From Paenibacillus sp. L3-i20 (lineage in GTDB: Bacteria; Bacillota; Bacilli; Paenibacillales; Paenibacillaceae), in NCBI RefSeq assembly GCF_022180385.2, contig NZ_BQME02000001.1, forward strand, positions 1,430,975-1,494,974: 64,000 nt of DNA, given 5' to 3'. Numbering within the stretch: the first letter of the stretch is position 1; each line of letters begins with the position of its first letter. The translations under genes were made by a program, and so were the position numbers. Below, one piece after another: positions 20,648 through 29,268 of this stretch. The notes beneath the pieces are model-generated. The model worked only from the letters and a program-made list of their open reading frames with translations. It was not told the origin of the DNA and did not search any database.

Positions 20648-21208
20648 TTACATAATAAATACAATTCCGAATATGAGCAGTATTGCCCCACCACAAGCTT
20701 CGCCGTATTCCCCGAGATTAGCACTAACTTTCCTTCCTAATAACAGGCCTAGCATAGACATAAGCGCTCCGGATAGGCCGAACAATAAAATCGTTAGCCA
20801 AAGATCCGCAGAAAACATACCGAGCGTGATGCCGACAGAAAAAGCATCGATACTGACACTAAGCGCCAAGACGAGTAATCCCCATAACGTGCGATGATTA
20901 AACGATTGTACTTCTTCTCCCCTGAGGGAGCTATATAACATATGTCCACCAAGCAACACAAGTAAGATTCCTGCAGCAGTAGTCGCTACATTGCCCAGTA
21001 AATCGCCAACTAGTTGACCAGTAATCATTCCTCCAATTGGCATGAGAACATGGAAGAACCCAATGACGATACCAAGCTTCACAATATCTTGGAGCCGAAT
21101 TCCCTTTAACCCGATTCCTAGACCGAGTGAAAAAGCATCAAACCCTAGCGCCATCGCAATGATGAGCAGCGTAAAAAACTGTCCTGCATTTGCACTAGCA
21201 TCAATCAC
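20648..21208 (-). CDS. mntP: Manganese efflux pump MntP
   Basis: 186 aa with six hydrophobic segments and duplicated ALGFDAFSLGLGIG / LALSVSIDAFSVGITLG motifs, each with the conserved Asp in the membrane, as in MntP (YebN; ywlD in Bacillus). GTG 21208 is chosen as start (GGGGGAG seven nt upstream); the frame to 21319 encodes no MntP-like sequence. It would export Mn2+. No Mn2+ riboswitch (yybP-ykoY) was seen in the 146 bp upstream. Confidence 0.93.
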   Translation of the reverse strand: MIDASANAGQFFTLLIIAMALGFDAFSLGLGIGLKGIRLQDIVKLGIVIGFFHVLMPIGGMITGQLVGDLLGNVATTAAGILLVLLGGHMLYSSLRGEEVQSFNHRTLWGLLVLALSVSIDAFSVGITLGMFSADLWLTILLFGLSGALMSMLGLLLGRKVSANLGEYGEACGGAILLIFGIVFIM

Positions 21209-21354
21209 AGCGAATCTCCCCCATGTCCACCTGCATTCTATATGAAACATATGCGGGCGTTGGGACAAACATACTGCAATTATATAACCAAATACATTTG
21301 CGATTGATGAGCAATCCATCTAGTTCTCAGATAATCATGTTGTTCCGAACTATA

Positions 21355-22452
21355 TTATACTAAAGTGATACGTTGTCCTGCAGCTTTCACTATTCGATTC
21401 ATCAAAGCGCCGCCAATTCCTTCTTTCGAACAAGCTTCTGCCCAAATACATTGAACTCCCGCTTCGTCAAACTGGCGCAGAGCAGCATACAATCGTTGGG
21501 CCGCTTCGTCTAGCTGTTTCTCGCTACCTAAATCAATGACCATATCCGCCTCATATTTGCCGATACGTTCACTAAATGCGAGTACGCCTGTTTTCTTATT
21601 CTCCTTGGCTACTAACACCACTTGTGCGCGAATAAAAGAAATAACATCATCTGCCGTTCCCTGTACAACCTCGAGATCGCCCTTGGGGGCATAATGCGTA
21701 TACTTCATACCAGGTGAACGTGGCTGTTCTATACCATCGTCGCTTTCTCGGTCATTCAAAATGATTGCTTCAGGGAACGCTTCAATCAATTGTTCCTCCG
21801 TAATACCGCCTGGCCTTAAAATTCGGATTGTTCGCTCTCCTTCAAGCTCTATAACTGTAGATTCCAAACCGACCCCAGTAGGACCACCATCAATTATTCC
21901 AGCGATGCTCCCATCCAAGTCGTCTAGCACATGCTTTGCTAATGTAGGACTTGGTCTGCCAGAACGATTTGCGCTGGGTGCTGCTACTGGACACTGGGAT
22001 AACCTTAATAACGCTAAAGCGACAGGATGATCCGGTATACGAATACCTACCGTAGGGAGCGTCGCAGTTACAAGAGAGGAGAGCTTATTCGGCTGCACTG
22101 GAAGTACAATAGTAAGCGGTCCTGGCCAGAAACGATCCATCACACTTTTGGCTAACTGCGAATAGGGTAGTACCAGCTCGTCTAACTGATTGATATCCGC
22201 AATATGAACAATTAAAGGATTGTCTGACGGCCGACCTTTTGCCTTAAAAATGCCAGCAACTGCTTCACTGTTCCTTGCATCAGCGCCTAATCCATAGACT
22301 GTTTCTGTTGGGAAAGCTACTAAGCCGCCCTCACGCAATACTTCTGCTGCTTCAGTAAGTTCAAAAAAATTTTGTTCGTTATTACTTGGATTTATACGAT
22401 TCTCGTTATATTTACTATTGGCTTGCCATATCGTTGTCTTTGTCTTTGTCAT
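21355..22452 (-). CDS. tsaC: L-threonylcarbamoyladenylate synthase (Sua5/YwlC type)
   Basis: Makes threonylcarbamoyl-AMP from Thr, bicarbonate and ATP for t6A37 tRNA modification. 365 aa: YrdC domain (about 30-220) with GGLVAFPTETVYGLGADA and CPVAAPSANRSGRPSPT, followed by the C-terminal Sua5 domain that distinguishes the long form. Lies between spoIIR and mntP, the Bacillus order. Confidence 0.95.
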   Translation of the reverse strand: MTKTKTTIWQANSKYNENRINPSNNEQNFFELTEAAEVLREGGLVAFPTETVYGLGADARNSEAVAGIFKAKGRPSDNPLIVHIADINQLDELVLPYSQLAKSVMDRFWPGPLTIVLPVQPNKLSSLVTATLPTVGIRIPDHPVALALLRLSQCPVAAPSANRSGRPSPTLAKHVLDDLDGSIAGIIDGGPTGVGLESTVIELEGERTIRILRPGGITEEQLIEAFPEAIILNDRESDDGIEQPRSPGMKYTHYAPKGDLEVVQGTADDVISFIRAQVVLVAKENKKTGVLAFSERIGKYEADMVIDLGSEKQLDEAAQRLYAALRQFDEAGVQCIWAEACSKEGIGGALMNRIVKAAGQRITLV

Positions 22453-22569
22453 ATCCGTTATTCAATCCTTGCTATCGCCTGTAATGTACTCTTCATCGTT
22501 ATTATAGCACAATGGCAACACAATCGAGATGCTCTGTCATGGCTGCCCTTTGCTACAGATATAGCAGCA

Positions 22570-22609
22570 TAAAAAACGCCCTTCCGCTTGTTATTAGCGA
22601 ATAGGACGT
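22570..22609 (-). terminator. Intrinsic terminator of spoIIR
   Basis: Minus-strand stem of 12 bp with one bulged A (22576-22587 with 22597-22609) followed by a T-run, 57 bp past the spoIIR stop. Confidence 0.7.
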
Positions 22610-22666
22610 GTCATTTATTTATTTTCCAAATGTTAGGATTAGAATATTATAATATGATAGCATCAT

Positions 22667-23401
22667 TTAAAATAGTGATTTAAACCAGTCTATAATTGAT
22701 TTAATCATTTCCCAAATAAAAAACTTTGCTTTCGGTGTTTCACCGTTACTTGTTTCGCTTTCTGCTGAGATCTTTTTTGGAGATTCCTTGTCGCTTGAAT
22801 CCACACTCACCGTAGTCGTTCCAGCTTCCTTAGTTGAGTTTTCAGCTGGTGCCGCAGAAGCTTCCCCTGTCGTTGCATCAATAAAGCATAGTGGAGGAAA
22901 CAATACACACCACCAGTTTTGTCCTAGTCCTTCGCCAATCGTCACTAGCAATGCTTCGTATTGCCCTGCTGGGTACACCTTGTTGCCGTACATTTTCGTC
23001 GGAAAATCTACCATACCGAGCTCAGCCTTAAACGTGTAGTTGAACCCTCTGCTCCTTAGCACTTCCGACACAATACGTTCGATGTCCGGCATATTGCTTT
23101 GAATTGTTTCTCGTGCTTCCTCTATTGTTGCAGGGCTGCTCGCCCAACCATTCATCGTTTTTACAATCTGATCGCGAACTAAGCGTTTAACTAATTGATC
23201 TGCCGCACTATCGGAATTAGCCAAAATACGAAGACGAATCGCTTCTTCAGGTATATCACTTTGTACAACAGCAGCATCAATTTGTGATGATTCCCAGCTC
23301 ATTATAAGAACAATAAGTGCCATAAAAATAAAGCCATATGATTTACGATAAGGGAAACGATAAGGTCGAGCGGAATAATAGGATGAAGGATAATGGGACA
23401 T
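22667..23401 (-). CDS. spoIIR: Stage II sporulation protein R
   Basis: Secreted forespore protein that triggers SpoIIGA-dependent processing of pro-sigma-E in the mother cell. 244 aa from ATG 23401 (GAGAGGAG nine nt upstream). N-terminal signal anchor SYGFIFMALIVLIMSW, then the family core AIRLRILANSDSAADQLVKR and GNKVYPAGQYEALLVTIGEG, and the region GQNWWCVLFPPLCFID. The C-terminal ~70 residues are Ser/Thr/Glu-rich and end in a possible amphipathic helix. A sigma-F-like promoter lies upstream. Confidence 0.95.
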   Translation of the reverse strand: MSHYPSSYYSARPYRFPYRKSYGFIFMALIVLIMSWESSQIDAAVVQSDIPEEAIRLRILANSDSAADQLVKRLVRDQIVKTMNGWASSPATIEEARETIQSNMPDIERIVSEVLRSRGFNYTFKAELGMVDFPTKMYGNKVYPAGQYEALLVTIGEGLGQNWWCVLFPPLCFIDATTGEASAAPAENSTKEAGTTTVSVDSSDKESPKKISAESETSNGETPKAKFFIWEMIKSIIDWFKSLF

Positions 23402-23467
23402 ACACACAAGCTCCTCTCGCACACCCGCCGGTGTGTCTGCTTGCGTTCCGGAACGTCTCTATCCGTC

Positions 23468-23496
23468 ATTATGCCCGGCATACCCTCTCTATAAAC
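23468..23496 (-). promoter_or_regulatory. Candidate sigma-F promoter of spoIIR
   Basis: Minus strand GTTTA (23492-23496), 15-nt spacer, GGGCATAAT (23468-23476), fitting GYATA-N15-GGNNANANT with one mismatch in the -35. spoIIR is sigma-F dependent in Bacillus. Confidence 0.6.
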
Positions 23497-23547
23497 CTAT
23501 CAAACTAGCAATGTTCAAAATAAAATTTCTGAGTGGAGTTGAATACA

Positions 23548-24444
23548 ATGACTATATCGCAGACCTATGAAACTTACCGCCCCTTGCTATTTAGTTTGGC
23601 TTATCGCATGTTAGGCTCAGTTAGCGATGCCGAGGATATCATTCAGGATGTATTCTTGGACTACTATCAGTTGGAATCCCATTCTATTTTGCATGAAAAA
23701 GCTTATCTCGCACGAATGGTAACGAATCGATGCCTGAATCTGCAAGGCTCAGCGCTCAAGAGACGGGAAGCTTACGTCGGAATCTGGCTCCCAGAACCTG
23801 TAGTTACATATGACTTATTCACAAATGATGATCCAGAAAAACAATTGATGAGGTATGAAAACGTCACTTACGCCATGCTCGTTATGCTGGAGCGTTTGAA
23901 CGGTATTGAACGGGCCATTGTTCTATTAAGAGAATCACTAGCGTTCGACTATGCTGAAATCGCCTTGATCGTTAATAAGTCAGAGGCAAATTGCCGCAAA
24001 ATTATGAGCCGAGCAAAAGACAAGCTTGGTGATGCGTTGACCACACCTTCCTTTAATAGTGAGAAGGCAAGCCAGCTTGCTCAAGCCTTTATTCACGGAG
24101 CAGAAACCGGAAACACTGCCATTCTTATCGATCTTCTAGCGGAAGATGCTATTTTGTCCTCCGATGGCGGAGGCAAAGTAAGGGCAGCAATAAACCCCAT
24201 TTTGGGCCGCGATCGAATTATTGCGTTTTTTGTTGGATTATCACGGAAAGGCACACTTGGTAAAGGTTATCTAACCGCTAACGTAAGTGGACAATCGGGG
24301 TTACTACTCATGCAAGATGACAAGCCACGAAAAGTGATGACCTTCCAGTGGGATAACAGCGGTGAACGAATTGAACAAATTTTTCTCATTATGAATCCCG
24401 ATAAGCTAAATCATGTCACAAACGGCAACTCTATTTTGTCTTAA
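23548..24444 (+). CDS. ECF41-type RNA polymerase sigma factor with SnoaL-like C-terminal extension
   Basis: 298 aa: sigma region 2 (YETYRPLLFSLAYRMLGSVSDAEDIIQDVF), region 4 (about residues 105-160), then an NTF2/SnoaL-like extension of about 120 residues. The extension holds DGGGK and NPDKL, the two motifs described for ECF41 factors, where the fused domain replaces an anti-sigma factor. The next gene encodes an AhpD/carboxymuconolactone-decarboxylase protein, the partner type known for ECF41. ATG 23548 has GGAG nine nt upstream; GTG 23533 is the alternative. A matching target promoter lies in the 3' end of this gene. Confidence 0.9.
   Translation: MTISQTYETYRPLLFSLAYRMLGSVSDAEDIIQDVFLDYYQLESHSILHEKAYLARMVTNRCLNLQGSALKRREAYVGIWLPEPVVTYDLFTNDDPEKQLMRYENVTYAMLVMLERLNGIERAIVLLRESLAFDYAEIALIVNKSEANCRKIMSRAKDKLGDALTTPSFNSEKASQLAQAFIHGAETGNTAILIDLLAEDAILSSDGGGKVRAAINPILGRDRIIAFFVGLSRKGTLGKGYLTANVSGQSGLLLMQDDKPRKVMTFQWDNSGERIEQIFLIMNPDKLNHVTNGNSILS
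24414..24440 (+). promoter_or_regulatory. Candidate ECF41 target promoter
   Basis: TGTCACA (24414-24420), 16-nt spacer, TGTC (24437-24440), against the published ECF41 consensus TGTCACA-N16-CGTC (one mismatch). It overlaps the last codons of the sigma gene and lies about 62 bp before the AhpD-like start codon. Confidence 0.65.
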
Positions 24445-24501
24445 CTATATAGCCGTAGCAGCAAGCATCGGCAGCAATTATATAGAAGGAGTTGTTCAGA
24501 G

Positions 24502-24939
24502 ATGAAAACAAGAATGGTATTAAACAAGGAACTCCCTAAAGGCTATGAGGCCATGGCGGGAATGGAGAAATTCGTCGTTGCTTCAAGTTTAGACAAAAGC
24601 TTAGTTGAACTCGTCAAAATTCGCGCTTCTCAAATAAACGGCTGTGCTTACTGCATTAATATGCATACGGCGGACGCACGAAAAAACGGGGAGACAGAAA
24701 AGCGCATTTATGCGTTAAGCGCATGGAGAGATACGCCGTATTTCACAAACAAAGAAATGGCTGCCCTTGCGCTTACTGAAGCGATAACGCTCATTTCACA
24801 AAATCATGTTCCTGACAGCATCTATGATGAAGCCGCTAATCATTTCGAAACGAAAGCACTCGGTGAATTGATCATAGCGATCATTACAATTAATAGTTGG
24901 AATCGCCTTGCAATATCAACGGGGTTAATGCCAGAGTAA
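24502..24939 (+). CDS. AhpD-like carboxymuconolactone decarboxylase family protein
   Basis: 145 aa all-alpha protein with the redox pair in GCAYCINMHTADARKNG (CxxC followed by the conserved His), as in AhpD-like peroxidases and YciW/YnjA relatives. It likely acts as an alkylhydroperoxidase or thiol oxidoreductase in the cytoplasm; the true substrate is unknown. AGAAGGAG upstream sets the ATG. It pairs with the ECF41 sigma factor encoded just before it and is the presumed regulatory target. Confidence 0.88.
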   Translation: MKTRMVLNKELPKGYEAMAGMEKFVVASSLDKSLVELVKIRASQINGCAYCINMHTADARKNGETEKRIYALSAWRDTPYFTNKEMAALALTEAITLISQNHVPDSIYDEAANHFETKALGELIIAIITINSWNRLAISTGLMPE

Positions 24940-25054
24940 AGGTGCTGAAGTGTAAACGGTAGATGCCTTTCGTTGGAGCTTAAGCAAGCATGCTGTGGAG
25001 GAATAGAAGCAAGCCATTATAAGAACTGCAACTTATATGTTCTTATATTTCAAA

Positions 25055-25096
25055 AAAGGAGGTCGGTTGCAGATTTAATCTGCTCCGACCTCCTTT
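25055..25096. terminator. Bidirectional terminator between AhpD-like gene and prmC
   Basis: 12-bp stem AAAGGAGGTCGG/CCGACCTCCTTT (25055-25066 with 25085-25096) with a nested GCAGA/TCTGC hairpin, lying between convergent genes; A-run on the left, TTTGGTT on the right. Confidence 0.75.
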
Positions 25097-25208
25097 GGTT
25101 ATGCCATAGAAATGTTCTATACACGTAATAGATCGTGCCAGCTTCATTTCAAATAATCTTATAATCGCTTAAAAGTGGAGCATAAATGTCTATCACAACA
25201 AATCAATC

Positions 25209-26237
25209 TCACTGTTCAATCGTTCTCACTGCAAGGATGTGGCGATCTATACCGTTGTAATCAGTAATGATACGAATATCATCCCATGCGCCTGCCTGCC
25301 GCATAAGTTCAGCAACGATACGAGGCTGACCTATGCCGAGCTCGAAAGCGACGATGCGAGGCATAGAAGGGAGCAGCGGAAGCTGCTCTAACATGCGGCG
25401 GTACGGGTCAAGTCCGTCCGCCCCGCCAGCAAGCGCGAGATGCGGTTCATAATCGCGCACTTCGCGCTGCAGCTCTAGCATATCCGCCGCCGGTATATAC
25501 GGCGGATTGGATACTAGCACATCAACGGGCGTACCGCCGTCGATGGCAGATCCACCGCGCCCTGAAGCTATGAAGGGCGCGAGCAGATCGCCCTGCGCGA
25601 AGCGAATTCGGGCCGCCACCCCTTGGCGGGCCGCATTCGCGCGGGCGACTTCAAGCGCGTCCGGCGATAGATCGGACGCGCACACGCATAAGCGTGGACG
25701 CTGCGCTGCAAGCGTCACGGCGATCGCGCCGCTGCCAGTCCCGACATCTACTATCGTCGGGACGACAGTACTCCCGTGCTCCGCATTCGCTCCCTGCATC
25801 GACGCATCTGCGCTTCCCCCCGCTGCCGGCCATAGCCGATCAACAGCGGCGAGCACCTCCTCGACAAGTAGCTCCGTCTCGGGGCGCGGGATAAGAACAG
25901 CCGGCGACACAAGGAATGGCCGGCCATAAAACCATTGCTCGCCGATCATATATTGAATCGGCTCACCAAGCGCCTTGCGCCGCACCAGTTCTTGCCACTC
26001 CTCTCCCTTATCTTCAGGGAAGAGGTCGTTCCAAGCCATCAGCAGCGCCGCTCGGTCGATGTCCAGCACATGCATGAGCAGAAGCTCCGCATTGCTGCTA
26101 GATTCCTCCACCGACTGCGCCTCCAGCCAGTCGGCAGCTCTTTTGCGCGCCTCTCTCAACGTTAGCGGCATTTGAAACCATGACTCTTGCTCGTCGTTCT
26201 GCTTCATCACCACTAAAATCTCACCATCCTTGTCCAT
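25209..26237 (-). CDS. prmC: Peptide chain release factor N5-glutamine methyltransferase
   Basis: Methylates the GGQ glutamine of release factors using SAM. N-terminal helical domain (LREARKRAADWLEAQ...), then the methyltransferase core with IVDVGTGSGAIAVTLA and the catalytic VSNPPYIP. At 342 aa it exceeds the ~285 aa norm; part of the excess is a linker before the SAM motif (AAGGSADASMQGANAEHG). The start is unclear: ATG 26237 opens the frame, ATG 26207 and a start near MPLTLREA are shorter options. The central and 3' part is visibly richer in G+C than neighbouring genes. Downstream of prfA as usual. Confidence 0.93.
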   Translation of the reverse strand: MDKDGEILVVMKQNDEQESWFQMPLTLREARKRAADWLEAQSVEESSSNAELLLMHVLDIDRAALLMAWNDLFPEDKGEEWQELVRRKALGEPIQYMIGEQWFYGRPFLVSPAVLIPRPETELLVEEVLAAVDRLWPAAGGSADASMQGANAEHGSTVVPTIVDVGTGSGAIAVTLAAQRPRLCVCASDLSPDALEVARANAARQGVAARIRFAQGDLLAPFIASGRGGSAIDGGTPVDVLVSNPPYIPAADMLELQREVRDYEPHLALAGGADGLDPYRRMLEQLPLLPSMPRIVAFELGIGQPRIVAELMRQAGAWDDIRIITDYNGIDRHILAVRTIEQ

Positions 26238-26256
26238 TGCCGAGCGAATGAAAAGA

Positions 26257-26305
26257 GCCGGCTTGCCATTACGTTTCTATAGAAGCAAACGCGCGGCAAT
26301 CCGGC
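26257..26305 (-). other. Hairpin between prfA and prmC
   Basis: 11-bp stem with one mismatch (26257-26267 with 26295-26305) around a 27-nt loop; on the minus strand it is followed by TCTTTTC, so it may attenuate transcription into prmC. Confidence 0.5.
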
Positions 26306-26382
26306 ATCCCCAAAACAACAGTTGCGACAAAAGGTTGTCACATCCGGTTCTTACTTATTTAACTCCTCAATGGTGAGTAATC

Positions 26383-27462
26383 TTACGAATTACCCATCAT
26401 CTCACGATCCATCAAGTCAGCTTGTTCCGCTATAGTAAGCGACGAAACAATTTCCGCGATGTCTCCGTTCATAACAGAATCAAGCTTATGAAGCGTTAAG
26501 TTAATACGATGATCCGTTACACGACTTTGCGGGAAATTATACGTACGAATACGCTCACTGCGATCACCCGTACCGACTTTACTCTTCCGCTCGCCAGCAT
26601 ATTTAGCCTCTTCTTCTTGACGGCGAATATCTGAGATACGTGCACGAAGTACTTGCAAAGCTTTTGCTTTATTTTCATTCTGTGACTTGCCGTCCTGACA
26701 CGTTGCCATAATACCAGTTGGTACATGAAGCACCCGTACAGCGGACTTTGTTGTATTAACCGATTGACCGCCTGCACCACTGGAGCAGAATGTATCGATC
26801 CGAATATCTTTATCCAAAATCTCGACTTCAACGTCTTCAACCTCTGGCATAACGGCAACTGTTGATGTTGACGTATGAATACGTCCACCAGATTCAGTTA
26901 CTGGGATACGCTGAACACGGTGAGCTCCGCTCTCGTATTTCAGTTTGCTGTATGCACCTTTTCCATTTACCATGAAAATAACCTCTTTGAACCCGCCAAC
27001 ATCATTTTCGCTGAAGTCCATCAGCTCTACACGCCAGCCTTGCGAATCTGCAAACTTCGTGTACATGCGGTATAACTCATAAGCGAACAACGCCGCTTCG
27101 TCACCGCCAGCTGCTCCACGGATCTCAACGATAACGTTTTTATTATCGTTTGGATCTTTCGGAAGCAATAAGACACGAATTTTCTCGTCAAGCTCGCTCT
27201 TGCGCGTAGATAGCTCATCTATTTCCATCTTCACCATTTCGCGCATTTCATCATCAAGCTTCTCAGCTTGCATGAGCTTAGCGTCATCCAATTGCTCGGA
27301 CACTTGTTTATATTCCGTATAAGCATCAAATGAGTCTTGTAAATCCGACTGTTCCTTAGATAGCTCTCTAAGCCTTTTTGGATCACTGGACACGTCCGGA
27401 TCGCATAATAGCTCACTTAGCTTTTCGTACCGGTCGGCGAGTGCTTGTAATCGATCAAACAC
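26383..27462 (-). CDS. prfA: Peptide chain release factor 1
   Basis: Reads UAA and UAG stop codons and triggers peptide release. 359 aa, normal length. Contains the PxT-type recognition segment [20 protein letters not shown] and the catalytic [15 protein letters not shown] with the GGQ motif that PrmC methylates. The spacing and order prfA-prmC match other Firmicutes. DnaA-box-like sequences lie in the gap upstream. Confidence 0.97.
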   Translation of the reverse strand: MFDRLQALADRYEKLSELLCDPDVSSDPKRLRELSKEQSDLQDSFDAYTEYKQVSEQLDDAKLMQAEKLDDEMREMVKMEIDELSTRKSELDEKIRVLLLPKDPNDNKNVIVEIRGAAGGDEAALFAYELYRMYTKFADSQGWRVELMDFSENDVGGFKEVIFMVNGKGAYSKLKYESGAHRVQRIPVTESGGRIHTSTSTVAVMPEVEDVEVEILDKDIRIDTFCSSGAGGQSVNTTKSAVRVLHVPTGIMATCQDGKSQNENKAKALQVLRARISDIRRQEEEAKYAGERKSKVGTGDRSERIRTYNFPQSRVTDHRINLTLHKLDSVMNGDIAEIVSSLTIAEQADLMDREMMGNS

Positions 27463-27559
27463 TAATATTCACCTCTGTTTTATTCCTTTAGGATATTCAA
27501 TAGTATATCACAACGTGAACTTTGTATCGATATGTGCTTTTTAACAGATAGAGATAAAG

Positions 27560-27672
27560 TTATCCACAAATTCATCCACAGGCTGTGCACATCTTGTCCA
27601 CAACATGCTAATAAAGCGGATTTATCATCCATTTTTACTCCAAAAAAAGGAGCGTTATAGAGCTCATCCACA
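27560..27672 (+). promoter_or_regulatory. Cluster of four DnaA boxes between ychF and prfA
   Basis: TTATCCACA at 27560-27568 is a perfect DnaA box; TCATCCACA (27572-27580), TTGTCCACA (27594-27602) and TCATCCACA (27664-27672) each differ at one base. All four point the same way. The last lies in the loop of the ychF terminator hairpin. Confidence 0.65.
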
Positions 27673-27699
27673 ACATGGGGATCACTCCAAACGCTCCTT
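27640..27699 (-). terminator. Intrinsic terminator of ychF with DnaA box in its loop
   Basis: On the minus strand AAGGAGCGTT (27690-27699) pairs with AACGCTCCTT (27647-27656) and is followed by a run of T; the 33-nt loop contains a near-consensus DnaA box. Confidence 0.75.
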
Positions 27700-27710
27700 A
27701 TACAAAACAT

Positions 27711-28811
27711 CTATACGTTGAATCGGAAATGCATAACGTCGCCGTCACGCACAACATATTCTTTACCCTCTAGACGAAGCTGACCTTTTTCACGAACAGC
27801 TGCCATTGAACCACCAGCCGCTAGATCATTAAAGGATACTACTTCTGCACGAATAAATCCGCGTTCGAAATCAGTGTGAATAACACCTGCCGCTTGAGGA
27901 GCTTTTGTACCTTGACGAATCGTCCACGCACGAACCTCTTGTACACCAGCAGTAAAGTAGGTGTAAAGACCAAGCAGCTTGTATGCGGAATTGATCAAAC
28001 GGTTCAATCCGGACTCAGTCATACCTAGCTCTTGCAAGAACATTTCTTTGTCTTCGCCTTCAAGCTCAGCAATTTCGGATTCCACTTTTGCACTAATTGG
28101 AACAACTTCAGCGCCTTGCTCAGCAGCGAATTTACGAACTAGCTGTACGTACTCGTTGCCGTCTGAGTTTGCAACTTCTGCTTCACTCACGTTTGTAGCA
28201 TACAAAACAGGCTTCATTGTAAGAAGATGAAGGTCACGGACTAGCAGCTTCTCATCATCCGTTAGATCCATGCTTCGAACAGGCATATCATTGTATAGAG
28301 ATTCCTTTATACGCTCAAGCAATTCGACTTCTTGGGCAACCTTTTTGTCTCCGCCCTTAAGGTTTTTGCGGGAACGCTCAATTTTCTTCTCAACCGAATC
28401 TGCATCAGCGAGAATCAACTCAAGATTAATTGTCGTAATGTCGCTAATTGGATCTACTTTACCCGATACATGCGTAATGTTCTCATCTTGGAAACAGCGA
28501 ACAACGTGAACAATCGCATCAACTTCACGGATGTGGGCTAGAAACTTGTTGCCAAGTCCTTCGCCTTTACTTGCTCCTGCAACAAGACCAGCAATATCAA
28601 CAAATTCAAATGCTGTTGGAACGATGCTTTTTGGTACAACCAGTTCAACAAGCTTATTAAGGCGCTCATCCGGAACTTCAACAACACCTACGTTTGGATC
28701 AATTGTACAGAATGGATAGTTAGCAGATTCCGCACCCGCTTGCGTAATAGCATTAAACAATGTGGACTTACCAACGTTCGGCAATCCTACGATACCAGCC
28801 TTCAAAGCCAT
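27711..28811 (-). CDS. ychF: Redox-regulated ATPase/GTPase YchF
   Basis: Obg-family P-loop protein, 366 aa, ribosome-associated and prefering ATP over GTP in characterised members. G1 motif GIVGLPNVGKSTLFNAIT at the N-terminus, G3 region DIAGLVAGASKGEGLGNKF, and the C-terminal TGS-like domain with GVIHTDFERGFIRAEVV. ATG 28811 has AAGGAG upstream; the longer frame to 28856 is not needed. Confidence 0.96.
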   Translation of the reverse strand: MALKAGIVGLPNVGKSTLFNAITQAGAESANYPFCTIDPNVGVVEVPDERLNKLVELVVPKSIVPTAFEFVDIAGLVAGASKGEGLGNKFLAHIREVDAIVHVVRCFQDENITHVSGKVDPISDITTINLELILADADSVEKKIERSRKNLKGGDKKVAQEVELLERIKESLYNDMPVRSMDLTDDEKLLVRDLHLLTMKPVLYATNVSEAEVANSDGNEYVQLVRKFAAEQGAEVVPISAKVESEIAELEGEDKEMFLQELGMTESGLNRLINSAYKLLGLYTYFTAGVQEVRAWTIRQGTKAPQAAGVIHTDFERGFIRAEVVSFNDLAAGGSMAAVREKGQLRLEGKEYVVRDGDVMHFRFNV

Positions 28812-28945
28812 GTATGAGACACTCCTTATTTTCCGATAGTAAACAACTCTCGTCATTATACCCTAGCCGCATAGACAATGAAAGTACTATGCTCAATCGC
28901 CTCTCCGGGAATTACATCCTTCTGCTTCTCAATATGCCATAAGTA

Positions 28946-28974
28946 GAATGCTCTTACGGGCTCTGGAAATACTA
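28946..28974 (+). promoter_or_regulatory. Candidate sigma-G promoter before the 47-aa gene
   Basis: GAATG (28946-28950), 17-nt spacer, AATACTA (28968-28974), compared with the sigma-G consensus GHATR-N17/18-CATNHTA (one mismatch). Transcript start would fall near 28981, just before the Shine-Dalgarno. Confidence 0.45.
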
Positions 28975-28999
28975 CTTAGACCAGGGGGTGATTTCGCAG

Positions 29000-29143
29000 A
29001 TGGAAAATAAGTCTCATAAGGGCAATTACAAGGGCACAACAAACATGAAAGCTAAAAATCAGGATATGGCATTCGTCAACGATAATGTTGAAGATGCCAA
29101 ATCTGTAACTAACTTCTCAACAAACAACAAAAAAACGGACTAG
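29000..29143 (+). CDS. Small hydrophilic protein, possible minor spore protein
   Basis: 47-aa open frame beginning MENKSHKGNYKGTTN and ending STNNKKTD. Strong Shine-Dalgarno GGGGGTGA lies 8 nt before the ATG. Composition is dominated by Asn, Lys, Asp and Thr with no hydrophobic segment and no Cys, like minor small acid-soluble spore proteins. I do not recognise a named family. A sigma-G-like promoter sits 26 bp upstream. Coding status is supported by the ribosome site and promoter rather than by homology. Confidence 0.6.
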   Translation: MENKSHKGNYKGTTNMKAKNQDMAFVNDNVEDAKSVTNFSTNNKKTD

Positions 29144-29172
29144 CTCCCATTACTCTACTCAGCTATAAACCG

Positions 29173-29219
29173 CTACAGCCACGCTTAATCGGCTTACACC
29201 GATTAAAACGTGGCTGTAG
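29173..29219. terminator. Large hairpin between convergent genes
   Basis: Outer stem CTACAGCCACG/CGTGGCTGTAG (29173-29183 with 29209-29219) and inner stem TTAATCGG/CCGATTAA. No long T-run on either side, so termination strength is uncertain, but the location between convergent genes fits. Confidence 0.55.
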
Positions 29220-29268
29220 AGTTAAATAAGTAGAAATAAAGTTTAGGCAAGTGAAGCAAGGGCTGCAA

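Noticed and set aside
21209..21354. Manganese riboswitch (yybP-ykoY) upstream of mntP
   Set aside because: Looked for the conserved internal-loop blocks of that class; none seen.
27480..27710. 76-aa minus-strand frame between ychF and prfA
   Set aside because: It spans the DnaA boxes and the ychF terminator, has no ribosome site and no recognisable sequence.
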